Positions 1 through 13,500 of a stretch of 64,000 nt of DNA are shown piece after piece. Source of the DNA: Lates calcarifer (lineage: Eukaryota; Chordata; Actinopteri; Centropomidae); contig NC_066852.1 in assembly GCF_001640805.2 (NCBI RefSeq), forward strand, positions 11,665,194 to 11,729,193, in the 5' to 3' direction. Both the position numbers and the translations under genes were made by a program. Position 1 is the stretch's first letter. Each line of letters begins with the position of its first letter. The notes under the pieces are model-generated. The model saw only the letters and a list, made by a program, of their open reading frames with translations. It did not search any database and was not told the origin of the DNA.

Positions 1-216
1 TGCAACACATTTGAAGGACATTTCCATTCTGTCTGTCTTTGTCCATTTATACGATGCTGATTATTTCAAATGAATGGCGATGGAATCCTGTTAGGTTATT
101 TTTGTATTTCTGCATGTTTACACAGTGTATACAAGGCATAACAGGTGCTCATTGTTGGCCTCTCACCCCCGCCTCGGCCTGCTAAGTGATATTGTATTGT
201 CTGTTTGCCCCCGCAG
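1..216 (+). other. 3' end of dscaml1 intron 1
   Basis: This is intronic sequence ending in the acceptor tttgcccccgcag at 216. I see no gene, and the signal-peptide exon of dscaml1 is not here. Confidence 0.8.
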
Positions 217-537
217 TACACAGTGAGGATGTGGGCTCTACCAGGCTGTACTTTGTGAATGCCTCCCTGCAGAGGGTAACCTACTCCAGCTCGGTGGGGG
301 TGTCCCTGCCCTGTCCAGCAGGGGGCACCCCCAGTGCCATACTGCGCTGGTACCTGGCCACCGGCGACGACATCTACGACGTGCCCCACATCCGCCACGT
401 GCACGCCAATGGCACCCTACAACTGTACCCCTTCTCGCCCTCCGCCTACAACAGCTACATCCACGACAACGACTACTTCTGCACTGCCGAAAACCAGGCC
501 GGCAAGATCCGCAGCCCCAACATCCGCATCAAAGCTG
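217..537 (+). CDS. dscaml1: dscaml1 exon 2: Ig1
   Basis: 321 nt, phase 1 in and out, donor gtgagt. It encodes the whole first Ig domain from LYFVNASLQ to SPNIRIKA, with cysteines in SLPCPAG and YFCTAEN and the DSCAML1-diagnostic [17 protein letters not shown]. Confidence 0.96.
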
Positions 538-696
538 GTGAGTTGGACAGACAGTCGGGGAGGGAATGGACCTTAGAACACAGAAAGACTGAGGGATTTG
601 AAGGATGGAGCCCAACATGATGAGGAATGGAGCAAAAAGAGGCAGTGGTGAAAGCATAAAGTAGAGCAGATGTGATTGGCAGCTGCAAAAAGCCCA

Positions 697-738
<42 letters not shown>

Positions 739-3700
739 GCACCTGCCCTAAAATAGCCCGTCTCGACCTGAACACAGATTGACCTAGAACACAGTCTACA
801 GAGAGAACATCTGCATCACATACTACACCAGGCCTCGGCCTTCACTCACACCTATTTGACTGAGCTGGTGATGAACCACTGCACTTTACACTCACATAAC
901 CCCCCTTCAGCTTCATCTACAGCACGACGCCATCTGGTAGGATGAAATCCAAAATACAGACCCTACAGTACTTAGAGTTAAGTAGCAATTCCAATGTGAT
1001 TTTTTTTAGATGATATAACAAGATCAGATAAGGAGGAGAAAGTGTGACAATAGGTTATATCACTTTACTGGCTCATCCTCATTGACAGTCCTTCACTTTA
1101 GAAAAGGTCAGTACAACCTGGTACAAAGCCACCGGGAGCTTCACAGCCACTTTGATATTTTTTTAAGCAATGCCTTTTAAAGTTTTGCAAGGTGTGAAAA
1201 GTAAATCACCACCTCACATTGAGGAGATGTTGTCTTAAGCAACAGTGACCAAAACATCCCAGGTCTCTTTTTGAAACTATAAGTGATTTATTTGGTATCT
1301 CCAGAAGAAACTGATTATTTTCAGTTGTATTAGAATAAAGAATCAACCAATAAACACTAGCAGAGATTGTAGGTAGTCTATTTTTGGAAATTTTGACCAG
1401 AAGCCGCCTCTGTTGCCATCATATTCTCTTTTCTGTCCTCCTTCTCCTCCCTGCTCCCTCGTTCTTCAAACTGTCCTCTTGTGCCAGACTAAATATAGCC
1501 ACAGCACACTTCTTTAATTATCTCTCATTAACAAACCTAATTGGTGCTTTCCATTGATTAGACCGCGTGTGGCTGCTTTAATAAGCGAAACCTCATCTAA
1601 AGTAGTAATAGTACTTCTGTGGGTTTGGGTTTCCTTCAGCTCTTCAACAAGCAGAGATACATGGAGAAGAAAGTGAAATTTAGCCAGGGAACAGTTGCAT
1701 CAAACTGCAGCTGGAACAAAGCTACAGCTGGGCAATATATAGTTACACTGCATCTATTCCCCCTCTTCCTATCCCATCGTTCATTCAGGCCAGTTGGTCC
1801 CTCCCCCTTCCCTCCTGCCATCAACATCTGTTTTCATATTCTGCCTCCCAACACAGACTTGAACTAATACTCATATTCATTCTAATAATACAAGCGCCAA
1901 GTTGAGGATTTGAGCCAGGACCCTGAGCTGCATGCCAGCCGGTTGCTGCCTTCATTCCCACATGACCCAAAAGCCCGGCCTCAGGAGACGAGGGATTAGC
2001 ATGGACCAAACATCCTGCAGCCAGCGGCCTCTGTTGAGCCCTGACAGGTTATGGTCAAACAGGATGTGGACATTTTTATTTAGGGACAGGGGCAGTAATT
2101 GACGAGGGGTCGCATTTGAATCAGCTTCACTGCTTCACGGCCAAAAGCGACATCTAAACAAATTTGCGTCAGTGGTGGTTCATTCCATATTATTTCAAAC
2201 CAGCTCAATAGATCTGTTTCATTCTACTCATCTATTCAAAGAAGATGTAAATTTCCCTGCACTTGCATGTGTGTCCCTCTTGCAGCAGGAATGTATGCAT
2301 ACTGTCATCGTGTCTGTTACCAGGGAAGGGATTCCGAACCAGTTTCTTAGCAACCTTCGGATACGTCCTAGCTTTCATGTGATTTTGCTAATGAGTCCCC
2401 GCTCATTCAACAGAGTGTAAAATATTGCATGAACCTGCATAAACGGAAGCAGTGATATAACCCTTCAGTTTACTCTGAATGTGCTGCTGTGACTCTGTTG
2501 TCTCCTCATGAAGTTCTGCTCAAAAAACAGTAGACAAGTGTTTTCATAATGATGCCATGCCAAAGCTAGAAAATAATTTCCATGATTATCCTGCTTAATG
2601 GCGGCTTGTACCATTTATGGTGAAAGCAGTGGCAGGATTAGAAGAGTTCAGACAATACACAAGAGTAGGCCAGTAATTTCCAATGAATACATGTGGAGAG
2701 CTGTGGTAATTGATGAAAGGGTGTTTTGCTCTGGAGTGTTAATGTGTTGTTTTTGATGATTTAAACAGGAGTAGATTATTGTTTTTGTGTACATGCTCAC
2801 ATTGTGATGAGATCACCATGATGTTTATCCATTGTCAACACATCCTCTGCATAGACGATGAAAGATATTTTGTGTAGTTACTTAATATCTTCCAAGTTTG
2901 ACATTTGTCATTATAAAAAAAATTCTAGATTTTATTGTTTCTGGCTCCTCAACCAGGAAAATAATCTTATCATACATGTCAGCTGTCTTAATTTTGGTTG
3001 TGTGTCTGTGTAGTTTTCAGGGAGCCCTACACCGTGCGGGTGGCAGACCAGCGCTCGATGCGGGGCAACGTAGCTGTGTTCAAGTGCCTCATCCCCGCTG
3101 CCGTGCAGGAGTACGTCAGCGTCGTGTCCTGGGAGAGAGACACTGTTTCCATTGTCCCAGGTAAGATGTCACATGAATGAATTTGGAGCATCTTTGGGCG
3201 GGCAGTTTGATTGATTTCATACGGTCAAATTTAGGTGTCTTTATCCTCTGCGTGTATGTGTGTGTGTGTGTGTGTGTGTGAAGATGGTTGATGCACCGCT
3301 GTGCTCTATGTTTGACCGAACTCTTAACTCGTGTCGTCTGTCTGCTCACTGTTCTGGATCACTGATCTGGTCCCCCTCCTCCTCCCTCTCCTCCTCCCTC
3401 TCCTCCTCCTCCTCCTCCTCCTTTTCCTCCTTCCTCCTTGCACACATCTCCTCCCTCACTCTCCTTCCTCGTCTTCCTTCTTTTTCTCTCTGCCATCACT
3501 GCTTTTACATCTCCATGTCATCACATACAGTTCTCCCCCTGTCAAACCCTGCCTTTAATTGTGATTGACACCGCGTTTCGCAGACTCTCCCCCAAGTCGC
3601 ATGACTGTTTCACAGTTTCTCTTCATCAGATCTATTTCTGTCCTCTCCCTGCTTGTCTTAGCACCATGTCCTTGAAGAACAGGGCCACAATTAGAGACAC

Positions 3701-6700
3701 AGGATGTCAATAGGACCGTGCCCCCACATTCATCTTCATTAACCTCATTTGTACGTGTGTGAGTGTGTGTATGTGCGAGAGAGTGAGAAAGCGACATAGA
3801 GTGTTCAGTCTTTATGTCTGTTGTCTAGTTCTTTGTAGATACATTATGTGTATTTTATTATATGATAATGTATGGTTGATTATGTATAGTATGTTTGAGA
3901 TGTATACATGGTTCTGCATTTAAAGTGCTGACAATAACAATGTAGGGAAAGGGGGGTGAAGGATAGAGGAGAAAAATGAACCAAAGCAAGAGAAGCAAGG
4001 AGGGTAGTAGGGCAAGAACGGCCTCAGGTCCTGGCAGATGGCGTTTTATATTATATGTATGCAAAACACAGAGACACTGTGTCACACATACACATGCACC
4101 AAGGTTGCAGTAGTTTGTTATTTTCAGACATTTCAGGTTTTTTGTTTTTTTTTTAGTTCATTATCAGTGTTCATGTAGTTCTGTTACTGTACTTTGTATC
4201 AAGTCTTTGTTTACAGAAAGCCTGCTACATTTAGGAGCTACATAGTTTGTGGGACATACCAAAACAACATGACTTCCCATTATTTGCAAACATAAACATA
4301 GCTGATATAGTTTGGATGTTCCAGTCTGCTCAGTGTGTGTATTTATGGTTTCTATGTATGGACTGTTGCTGTGTATACAGTCGTGAGGCTGCTTGTGTGT
4401 AATTAGGGGTATATAGGTCAGTTGATGAGCAGTGAGTGTGAGGATCAGATGCTGAACACGATGAGCTGCTCACTGAACTCAGCTTTCCCCTACAACAGCG
4501 GCAGATAAACACACAGCGAAAGATCACAGTGTGTTTGCGTTCAACCTTGGCCCTGACCTCCTCGCTAATCAACTTGGTGACCTCATCGCCCTTACAGCCA
4601 ATCGACGCACGGTCACCTATCTACGAAGTGCCCCCTCTCTCTCTGAAACACGACACCCCTGCAGAACACCTCATGATCTGAACATTGTGATTGCACTCTC
4701 ACATGGATGCACAAAAGATATGCAACCACGCACATGGACACATACAGTGAATATCCATACATGTGGTTATATAAACAGTGGGGAACTTTATTGATGCCGA
4801 TCTCCAACTCTTCACTGAGCTATCTCTCTAACATCACTGGTAAAGCTCTCGCTTTACCCCCCCCCCTTTTGACCAGCAGAGGACTGCCTGAATAGGTCTA
4901 AAGAAGATGTGAAAATTAAAATTGATTTTGTGACTGAACGCTCTCTGCATGCAGGCAGGTGGGAGGCTGCCTGTCTTGCTTGTCACTAATTCTTGTGCTC
5001 GCCTTAAGAAACACAGCAGGAAAAGTCTCTGGTGAAATTGATCAGAAGCACCTACTGCGTCGTTTTCCTCACCTGCTTGTCCCCATTCAGGGTCATAAGA
5101 AGCAGAAGACGGGAAAACACCCAGTTGATCAAACAACAGACAGACGTTCACCCATTTTGTTCAGGTTCCCATTAGCTGTCTCCGTGGTAACACATAGTCT
5201 GCCTGGGATGTTATCTGGTATTGTATCGATAAAGTGGAACATTGTCTGCTGAAATCCACTGCAAACAGCGAGTCAAAGCGTTCAACCATTGCTGAACTCT
5301 TTGAATTTCAAAAACAATGTTTTGTCTCAGGCTGGACTGTGATTGGCTAGATTCAGTGCTGTAACACAAAGGAGATATTTTATTTTATTTTCCTGCAGTG
5401 CATTTCAGCCATGAATATTTGAGTGATGGAGATGCCTTTGTCCAAATCTGAGCTCCTCTCTCCATCAGTTTCAATTCATAAAAATACTTTTTGTTTATGT
5501 CTTGATTGCCTCATTTTAATTGACTTCTATCATAGGAAATGATGCATTCAAATCCTCCACCTTCAAAGCGACTTTTGCGCCACCGCTGACCTGTGGCTGA
5601 ATCCCATTACACTTCTCTCCTCTCTGATTTCCCACCATCTTACTACAAAGTAAGAATACAACAGTGATTAGTGATTCCTTCATAGCTTGCTTCATTGTCA
5701 CTTCATAGCTGTTCTTTGCACGGAGGAATCATTATGTGCAGCCTCTGATCTGTAGCACAATCACATACTGCTCTGAAGGTTGAGTTGATGACATAACACA
5801 ACACCCAGCCATGCCCTCTGAACCCCAACAGGTTCCATTTTGTCAAACACACATGTTCCCCATCTGGAGCTGTGTGTGTGTGTGTGTGTTTATGCGTATG
5901 TGCATGTGTGTATGTGTGCGTGTGTGTCCCTTGCCTGCCCCATTTTCCCGTCCAGCCAGGACAGTGAGGGGGTTTAAGAGGGGAGGGGTGCAGGCGGACT
6001 GACCTATTTCCCTCTCACTTTCCCGTCCCATACCATCCCTGTGGTTAAGCTTTTTGTGTGCATGTGTGTGTGTGTGTGTGTGTGTGCACGTGAGAGCGCA
6101 TGCATGTGTGTGTGTGTCTGACCCTCACGAGACAATGGGGGCCAACTAGTCTGAGCAGTGATCTGAAGGAGGAGAGCTGGAGCAGACACAGAGAGATGGA
6201 GGGTTTGTGGACGAGCATGAAAACAACAGTGGGACACAGAGAGGGTTCAGCTCGCAGATCGAGGCCGTCAGTCTAACCAGCAGAAAGCTAATGAGTGGCT
6301 CCGATGAATAGAAACTGGACCAGCAGATGGCTGCGGCCACATGGTGGTCCACAGAAGATGCCCAACCATGCTCCATCTAATCCACCTGCCACACAGTTTG
6401 GTCTTGTTTGTGTGTTTGCACAGTAATTTGATACACAGGGCCATAAAACTCAGTGCTAAATAGCTATAATAGAAACTGTACAAGAAACAGAAGTGTTCTG
6501 CATCCGTGTAAGCTGTCGATTTAGTGTAAAACAGACACTTCTTGTACAGTATATTTCCAGTGAACTGTGAAAGGAAGGGTGTATTCAATCATATCAGTCT
6601 AGCTTAGTCTCTGGTGTTGAAAATAAGGCAGATTTAACCTGCATTTAACCTATCAGCATGTAAATGCTGAGTTATCAGGCCTTAATGTGAATGTGGGATC

Positions 6701-7512
6701 CTAATGGGTGTCACCGGGTGGCGAGGTCACTTACAGGCTACGTTACAGATCAATCCTTTGGCCCTGGGGTCCCTGCTGGGAGTCAGGTGGTTCAGCAGAG
6801 ACACAACAATACACGACCATATACGCACACACTTAGGGGTTAATTGGGAACGCCTGGAAAATTACACTTCTCTCTCCCTCCAGTTTATTATTTTCATTAT
6901 CTACTAATGTTTTGATCATTTTCTCACTTGATTGTTATGTTGTTTGTTTTTCTAACTGACTGATAGCCAAAGATGTTCAGTCAACAACAATATACAACAG
7001 AGAAAAGTATCAGATGATCACATTTCAGAGCTGGATCCAGCAAATTATGAATCACCTAATCCATTAATCAACTGATAGTTGCATTTATAATCAAAACTAG
7101 CGCATCATTCAAAATGAAAGTCAGTTTTACTTTTATTTATGGAAAAAAGTGACATATTGATACTAGTAAAAGAAAACAAAACACAGAAACTAGATTTAAA
7201 AGCAAAGCTCTGGAGCAGCATGGCTGAAGAGACACTGTTTTGCAGATTTTCAGTTGTCAGTAATTATAAAGTTGGTGTCATAAGGCTGCGCACAGGTGCA
7301 GTGTAGAGAGAGGTGACAAAGGCAGAGGGACCTCATGGAGAGCAGAGTTGTGTAAGGACACAATGTCTGTTTGTAAATCTGTGCTTGTGCACTCAGAGCA
7401 GGAATACATTAATAGACGCACTTGTCTGGGACACCGCAGACTCTTGTAAACACTGGTCTAACACAGACACACACGCTCACTTCCACAAAGTACAAATGTA
7501 CCAGTCTGGCCC

Positions 7513-7547
<35 letters not shown>

Positions 7548-10500
7548 ACTCACAAGTAACACAATAAAACCATTTTCAGATTTTGCATGAACCTGCCTGA
7601 ATATGGAGCACTCATTAAACATTAACTCAGGATACATTAAGGCTGCGCTCTGCTCTGCTGTGCGATGGCTGTCCTCTTGTTGTGCTCAGGCTGCCTGGGT
7701 GCAGCAGGACGTGGTGTGACAGAGGAGGACGGGGAGCACGTGGCGTCCCCGGGGCTCGTGGAACATAACCCCATCGACTGTCGCCCTCTCTCAAACACCC
7801 CCCACCCTCCCAAACCCTCGAGTCTCATACCATCCCTCCCTCGCCTCTCCTTCCTCTACTCCTGCCTCCGTCCCATGTGGCACACAGCAGGCCATCAGGG
7901 TTAGTGAGGGACTTAATCAAGCAGCTGAGGGTGCTGTTATTATGTGCATACATATGCAAACATATGGCAGTAACACCAGAACTTAACAATGAGCAGCTTC
8001 TTGCAAAATAATCTACCTAAGAAATGACAAAACAACAGTGTAACATTAAAATGAATTCATTTTGAGCCTCTCAAATCCAGCTTCCAGTGCAACTAGATAA
8101 GTCACAAACAGCTGTTCTGCAGGTTGTTCACCTATGTTTGTTCCTCATGCACTTTCTCTGGATATTTTTGCCCTTCTCACATTTGCCCCAGTGTGCTGAG
8201 AGCAACTGAGAGCAGGGCAGGAACAGATGGGGTGCTGGCAGCCATCTTTTACTCAGTTAGGTTGAGTAGGCACGTGGGTGGGTGTGTTAATTAGTACAAA
8301 CAAGTGTGTGTGTGCGTGCGTGCGAGTGGGTGCGCGTTGCCTGTATGTGCAAGGGGCACAATAGGCATAATTATCTCTGCTTGAGAGGCCCAGTTGGGAG
8401 GGGGCGGTGGTGGGCTGGGGAGGGGGCAAGGGGGTGGAGAGGCGGAGTTCAACAATGGCCCAACCACAGGCTTTGTGTGTACAGAGCAGAGAGCTGACAA
8501 GTGTCGCCTATTATTGACTATTTACACACTACTACACACGCCTGCTCACGTGCACTTAACACAGAAATGTACACACGCTGCTGCCGCCGCCGCCGCCTCC
8601 TCCACTCCTCCACTCCTCCACTCCTCCCTTGCCTTTTTTTCCTCTTAGCGTCTCCATCAAACACACACAGGCTCACACTCTCACACACATGCAGCACAAG
8701 CGTGTTTACAGTGCATCAGTGTATCAGTGTCAATCAGCAAAAGAGGGAGAGATGGGAAAGCCCCTGCGAGCATGTCACTCTGACGGAAATCTGGCCACTA
8801 TCTCACCCTTCAAGCCGCGGCTGTGTGAGAATACAACAACTGAGAAAGAGACAGAGGAGGGAGAAGTCTGGTTTTGATTTACAAGTTTCTAATCATGTGG
8901 CTTAAAGACAGCAATAATGCTACTGCAAAGGCTGATGGGAAAACCTAAAATAGGACCAAGTATTTGTTTGTTCTTTTCCTTGGAAAGCAGTTCTAACTTT
9001 GGTTAGAAAAGTTTGATTTAAATGTTACTGGTATGGAATAAATCCTTATGAATTTCTGAGTTTTCATTTTATGTCATGACAGTAATTTAAAAACATTATT
9101 GTAATGGAGATAAGTCTCCTCATAGCCTAGCTTTATTGAAGTACCATGATGAATGTCTTAAAGGCCTATATTTGCTACACTCATAAATTTCAATGAACAT
9201 GCATTACATACAACAAAAAAAGGTATTTAACCAAAAGTTCAGTGGACTAATCAGCCAAAAACAGTCCAGTAACACTAACTGATCACACTGTTATTAATTA
9301 TTTTATTCTCATTTCTAGTATCTTATCAGATAAGCCTAACTACATAATGTTTCCTCACTGGCTCTGTAAAGGATAGGTGTTAATCTGCAGTTGTAACCAC
9401 ATCCCAGGTCATTAAGGAAAGCGAGAGCAGGGAGGCTTGTGTCAAGGCTTAGAGAGAAAGAGTCGGAGGGTTTATAAGGCCTGGATTGGACTAAGAAATA
9501 GGATTTGAATAAAGAGGTTTTACCCCCTTTCTCCTGCTTTCTTCCACTCTTTTGTTTAGGCTATAGGAAAGAGGGATTAGTGTGAGGAGATTACAGCAGG
9601 CTCTACTAAGAAATTGTATTTAAGGAAATGCTTATTTACTCAACAGTGCGCAGCAGCGGCAAGAAGTTCTGATTTCCCTCCTCCATCTTCATTTCTGTCT
9701 CTCTCTCATTGTGAAAGGCAGAGATTTCCTCTAATCCTTTCATAACTTGTTGGTTTCAAGTGTGGCTCCAACATATTGTTCTCCAAATTTTCATCAGATT
9801 TCATTTGATTATTACAAATAGTCAGCATTTAAAACTAAAAGTATAATTCTGACTAAATGTGTAATGTGTGTGATGAACATTTGATTTTTAGGTAAGAATA
9901 GTGCAAGGGGAATAATTAGGGGTAACTGGAAGTGCCACAATCAGATATTGTTATTCAAGTGCACAATCAATCTACTCCACATTGTGATTTATTACTATTT
10001 ATTATTTGTTATATGGTGATAGTTCTCTCACTGTACAGATACCGACTGAGTGATTTCTTTTCTACACTCGCTGCGAGGAGACGTGATCAAGGATCAAATG
10101 GGATCCCTGGTGGTCACCCAAGTGCCATGTTCCTACATGACCTCTCAATCAGACCTATTGATCCGCCTCAGTGTTAGCTGTCCAAACACACATAAAGGTC
10201 AGATCAACATCGCAGGCCGTGATTGACTGCAGTGGGCGGGAAGGTGAATGGATCTGAGACGCTGCTTTGGGGTTAATGTGATAGAAAAGTCTGAAGAAAA
10301 GAGTGGGATGTTTCTCAGCTGTTGTTTGTGGATGTACATAGTAAATGCCATGCATATGCAAGTCAATAATTCAACATGGTTACAGCATATGAGTTGTTTG
10401 CTCCTTCTGTTTCTCTCTACAGTAAAACTCTGTTAAGACTCCAGTCAACAATTCAGCAAACTGTCTATACTGTACTGTACCATGGGGATGATATATAACA

Positions 10501-13500
10501 CTCTATGTTTTCTTTGTGGCTCAATAACATCAAAAGTTCAGTTCGATTGTAAAACAGAGTCTTTTTCTCTCCAAATTTTACTTAAATACTGAACAAATGC
10601 AGAGATGGGATAGAGTGACTTTGCCCTCAGTTAGTGTCTATACAGTGAGCACCCTTTACCAGATTTACCAGGTTTTGGAGATTGAGGTGCAGAAGTCAAT
10701 CCAACAATTGTTTTCATTATTAATCAATGGGCCAATTATATTTTCAATTACTCTATAGTCTGTGCAACATCAGAAAAGTGGGAAAAAAATTTCACAATCA
10801 CAATTTTCCCTAGCCCAAAATCTTCAAAATGGTTGTTTTGTCCACACAATAGTCTGAAACCTAAAGATATTCTATACTTTTACAGTGGACAGCAAATATT
10901 CACATCTGAGGAGACACAACAAGTGAATTTTCAGATTTCAAACTAACTTAAATATCTAATTGATTATGAAAATATCAGTATTTGGTGTTGAAACTAATTG
11001 TTTCAGCTCTAATCCCGTCACCCCCTGGACTGGTCACCAGCCAGTTCACATTTACAAGCAGTTTAGAGTTTCCACTTCACTTTCACCTGCATGTCTTTGG
11101 ACTGTGTGGGAGGACAGGACTGTGTGCTGACACAGGAGAACGTCCAAACTCAACACAGAAAGTCCTTGTGTTCTGCAGAAATATTATCCAATCTGTTTTA
11201 CAAGGTGACTGAAAACATCTCTATGGTCACATGGGTCATGTCAGCAGCTTCAGCAGTGTCAGAGGCTGACCAGGCCTTCTTCTTCGTATTCTGGTTCAAA
11301 CATTACCGGTAATGTACGATAACTGTGTGCTGTGCAATTTTGAGGTATTCACTTGACTTTACCCCACTACTTTCATTTGACAACTGACTTTTTCTCGTAA
11401 TAGAGCAGTTTTACATTGTGAAATTATTTCTTTTAGTCAAATAAATCATGCAAGCACTTGTTCCACCATTGAACTTTACCCACTGAATGTTATTGTGCAG
11501 AGGAAGTAACCAGTTGGTTTCAGATCAGTGTTTATTTGGACCACTGAGATATAACACAGAGGATTTTACACATCAATTTTTACTCTTGATATCACGATTG
11601 ATGACAATGACGATGTTGATTTCTGTCATTTATTTTGGTAAATGTGAGATTAAGATATTTGAGTCTTTGATTTCGAGTGTATTTATAGTCATTTGGCATG
11701 TGGGGATTTCACCAGTCTTTTCTGGTAAACACTGTAAATGTACGTGTGTGTGTGTGTGTGTGTGTGTGTGTAGCTGCAGTTAAGCCCTCTCTCTCTCTCT
11801 CTCTCTCTCTCCATGCTGGGCAGTGACACTCCTCTGCCACCAGCACTCTAATAGGGGGGGACCAGGCAGCTCACTCAGTGCCACTAATGCAGCTCACTGC
11901 CCCAGGCCATGGGCTAAGCTGGAGTACACCGCATCACACATGCACACGCACGTACACACACACATATGATGGCAGACACACGCTGTATATCCAACTCTGT
12001 CTCTTATCTGCAGCTAAATCAAAACAAGGTGGAGGGGGCAAGAGCTTTTTGCCGCCGGATGTTTACTTTCACCGAATGACATTTTTTTTAAAGAGCTGAG
12101 TTACACTTCAGTGTTTAAGCCATAGTGCACACATGTAGTTAACAGTTAAACAGGAGTTAATGGGATATCCAGTAGAGGGTAGGTTTTTGGACCATGGTGG
12201 CACGCTTCTGTATGGTGCAGTGCATCGGGATGTGTGTGTGTGTGTGTGTGTGTGTGTATGCACGTTTATATGTGTGTGTGTGTGTGTGTGTGTGTATGTG
12301 GTTTCTCTCTCCCGGGACTCTCATTATCACTGCTGTCCCAGATGTCACCAAGCACATGAAACACACGTCATGAATAATGGAGTCCTATTTCTACATCTCT
12401 CCCCATTTCTCTCCTATCCTCCCACCCTCTTTCCCCTCCATCCCTCGTTTCCTCTGATGCTCCTACTGATGCTTAATCTCCACAGAGCTGTCTCTATCTG
12501 AGATGGTCCATTTAGCTTTATGCGGCATCGTCGGCCTGTCTGGGTAGGATGGCTTTATGGGGAGGAACATGCCGTCTCCGCAGCGTTGCGTTGAGTTATA
12601 TCAACGCAAACGACATCTTTTTGCATACGATCAGTTTTATGTCTGTCCATTCAGCCTCTCGATAGGCCGCCCCTCCTGTCCACATCATCCCCTCCCCCAG
12701 TGTTTACTGTTTAAAGTCACACAGGGCAAATTGGGACAGAGCAGTCAGTGGAGCAGAAGAGACGTGGTCCCATCGCAGTGGAAACTGGACTCTGGCTCTC
12801 TCTGCGTATCTACTCTGTCTCATCCCTCATTCCCCTGTCCACAACCTCCACCTTTGTCTGCTCCTCACCTTTCTCCCCCCTCCCACAAACTTTCAAACAT
12901 CCTCTCTGCTCACGGTGAGTCGGTGTACAACGCAAGGGTCAGGGAAGGGGAGAGCATGATTGAAAGACGAGGTAAGCAGTCAGAATTGGTTAGGAAAGAG
13001 GACAGCAGTTAGGATTAGACAGTGAAGCGTGGCTTTTTAATGAAAACATGACAGAGCTGCAGCTTCTTCAATGTCCCCGCACCTCGCCCACCCTTCATCC
13101 AGCCCCCCCCCCCCCCCGGTCCCCTTTTCCGGAAAGTGAAACAAGCCACAGAGAAGAAGTGAGGGGGAAAGAGAGAGAGAGAATCGAATGCTCAGATTCA
13201 GATATTGCTCATGCAGTGTTAGCCTTAACCGGCAGCGTGACTCGTGCTCTGTCTGAACAGTTTGGTCGCGTTGACAAAGTCTCTTTTATGGAGGAGATGC
13301 AGTGGGGTGGGCGCCCATTGCACAATTAGTTGTTGCACATCAGTTGTGCCAATAAAACCTGCTTTGAATGTGAATTGAAGGGAGTTAAGAGGGCGCCATT
13401 CATAGATGTTAAGTAAGTGTGCAGCAGAATAAAAGCCAGGAAAGTGTATATATTTAATTGGCTGACACCTGCTTCTACTTGTGCTTTTAATGTACACAGC

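Noticed and set aside
2611..2620. Perfect CArG box CCATTTATGG in intron 2
   Set aside because: About four matches are expected by chance in 64 kb, and there is no supporting context.
3658..3680. REST/NRSF-like half site (ttagcaccatgtcc)
   Set aside because: Only the left half matches. The right half ggacag is absent.
12557..13012. 151-codon plus-strand open frame
   Set aside because: Pro/Ser/His-rich translation of CT-rich DNA, no family pattern, no splice context.
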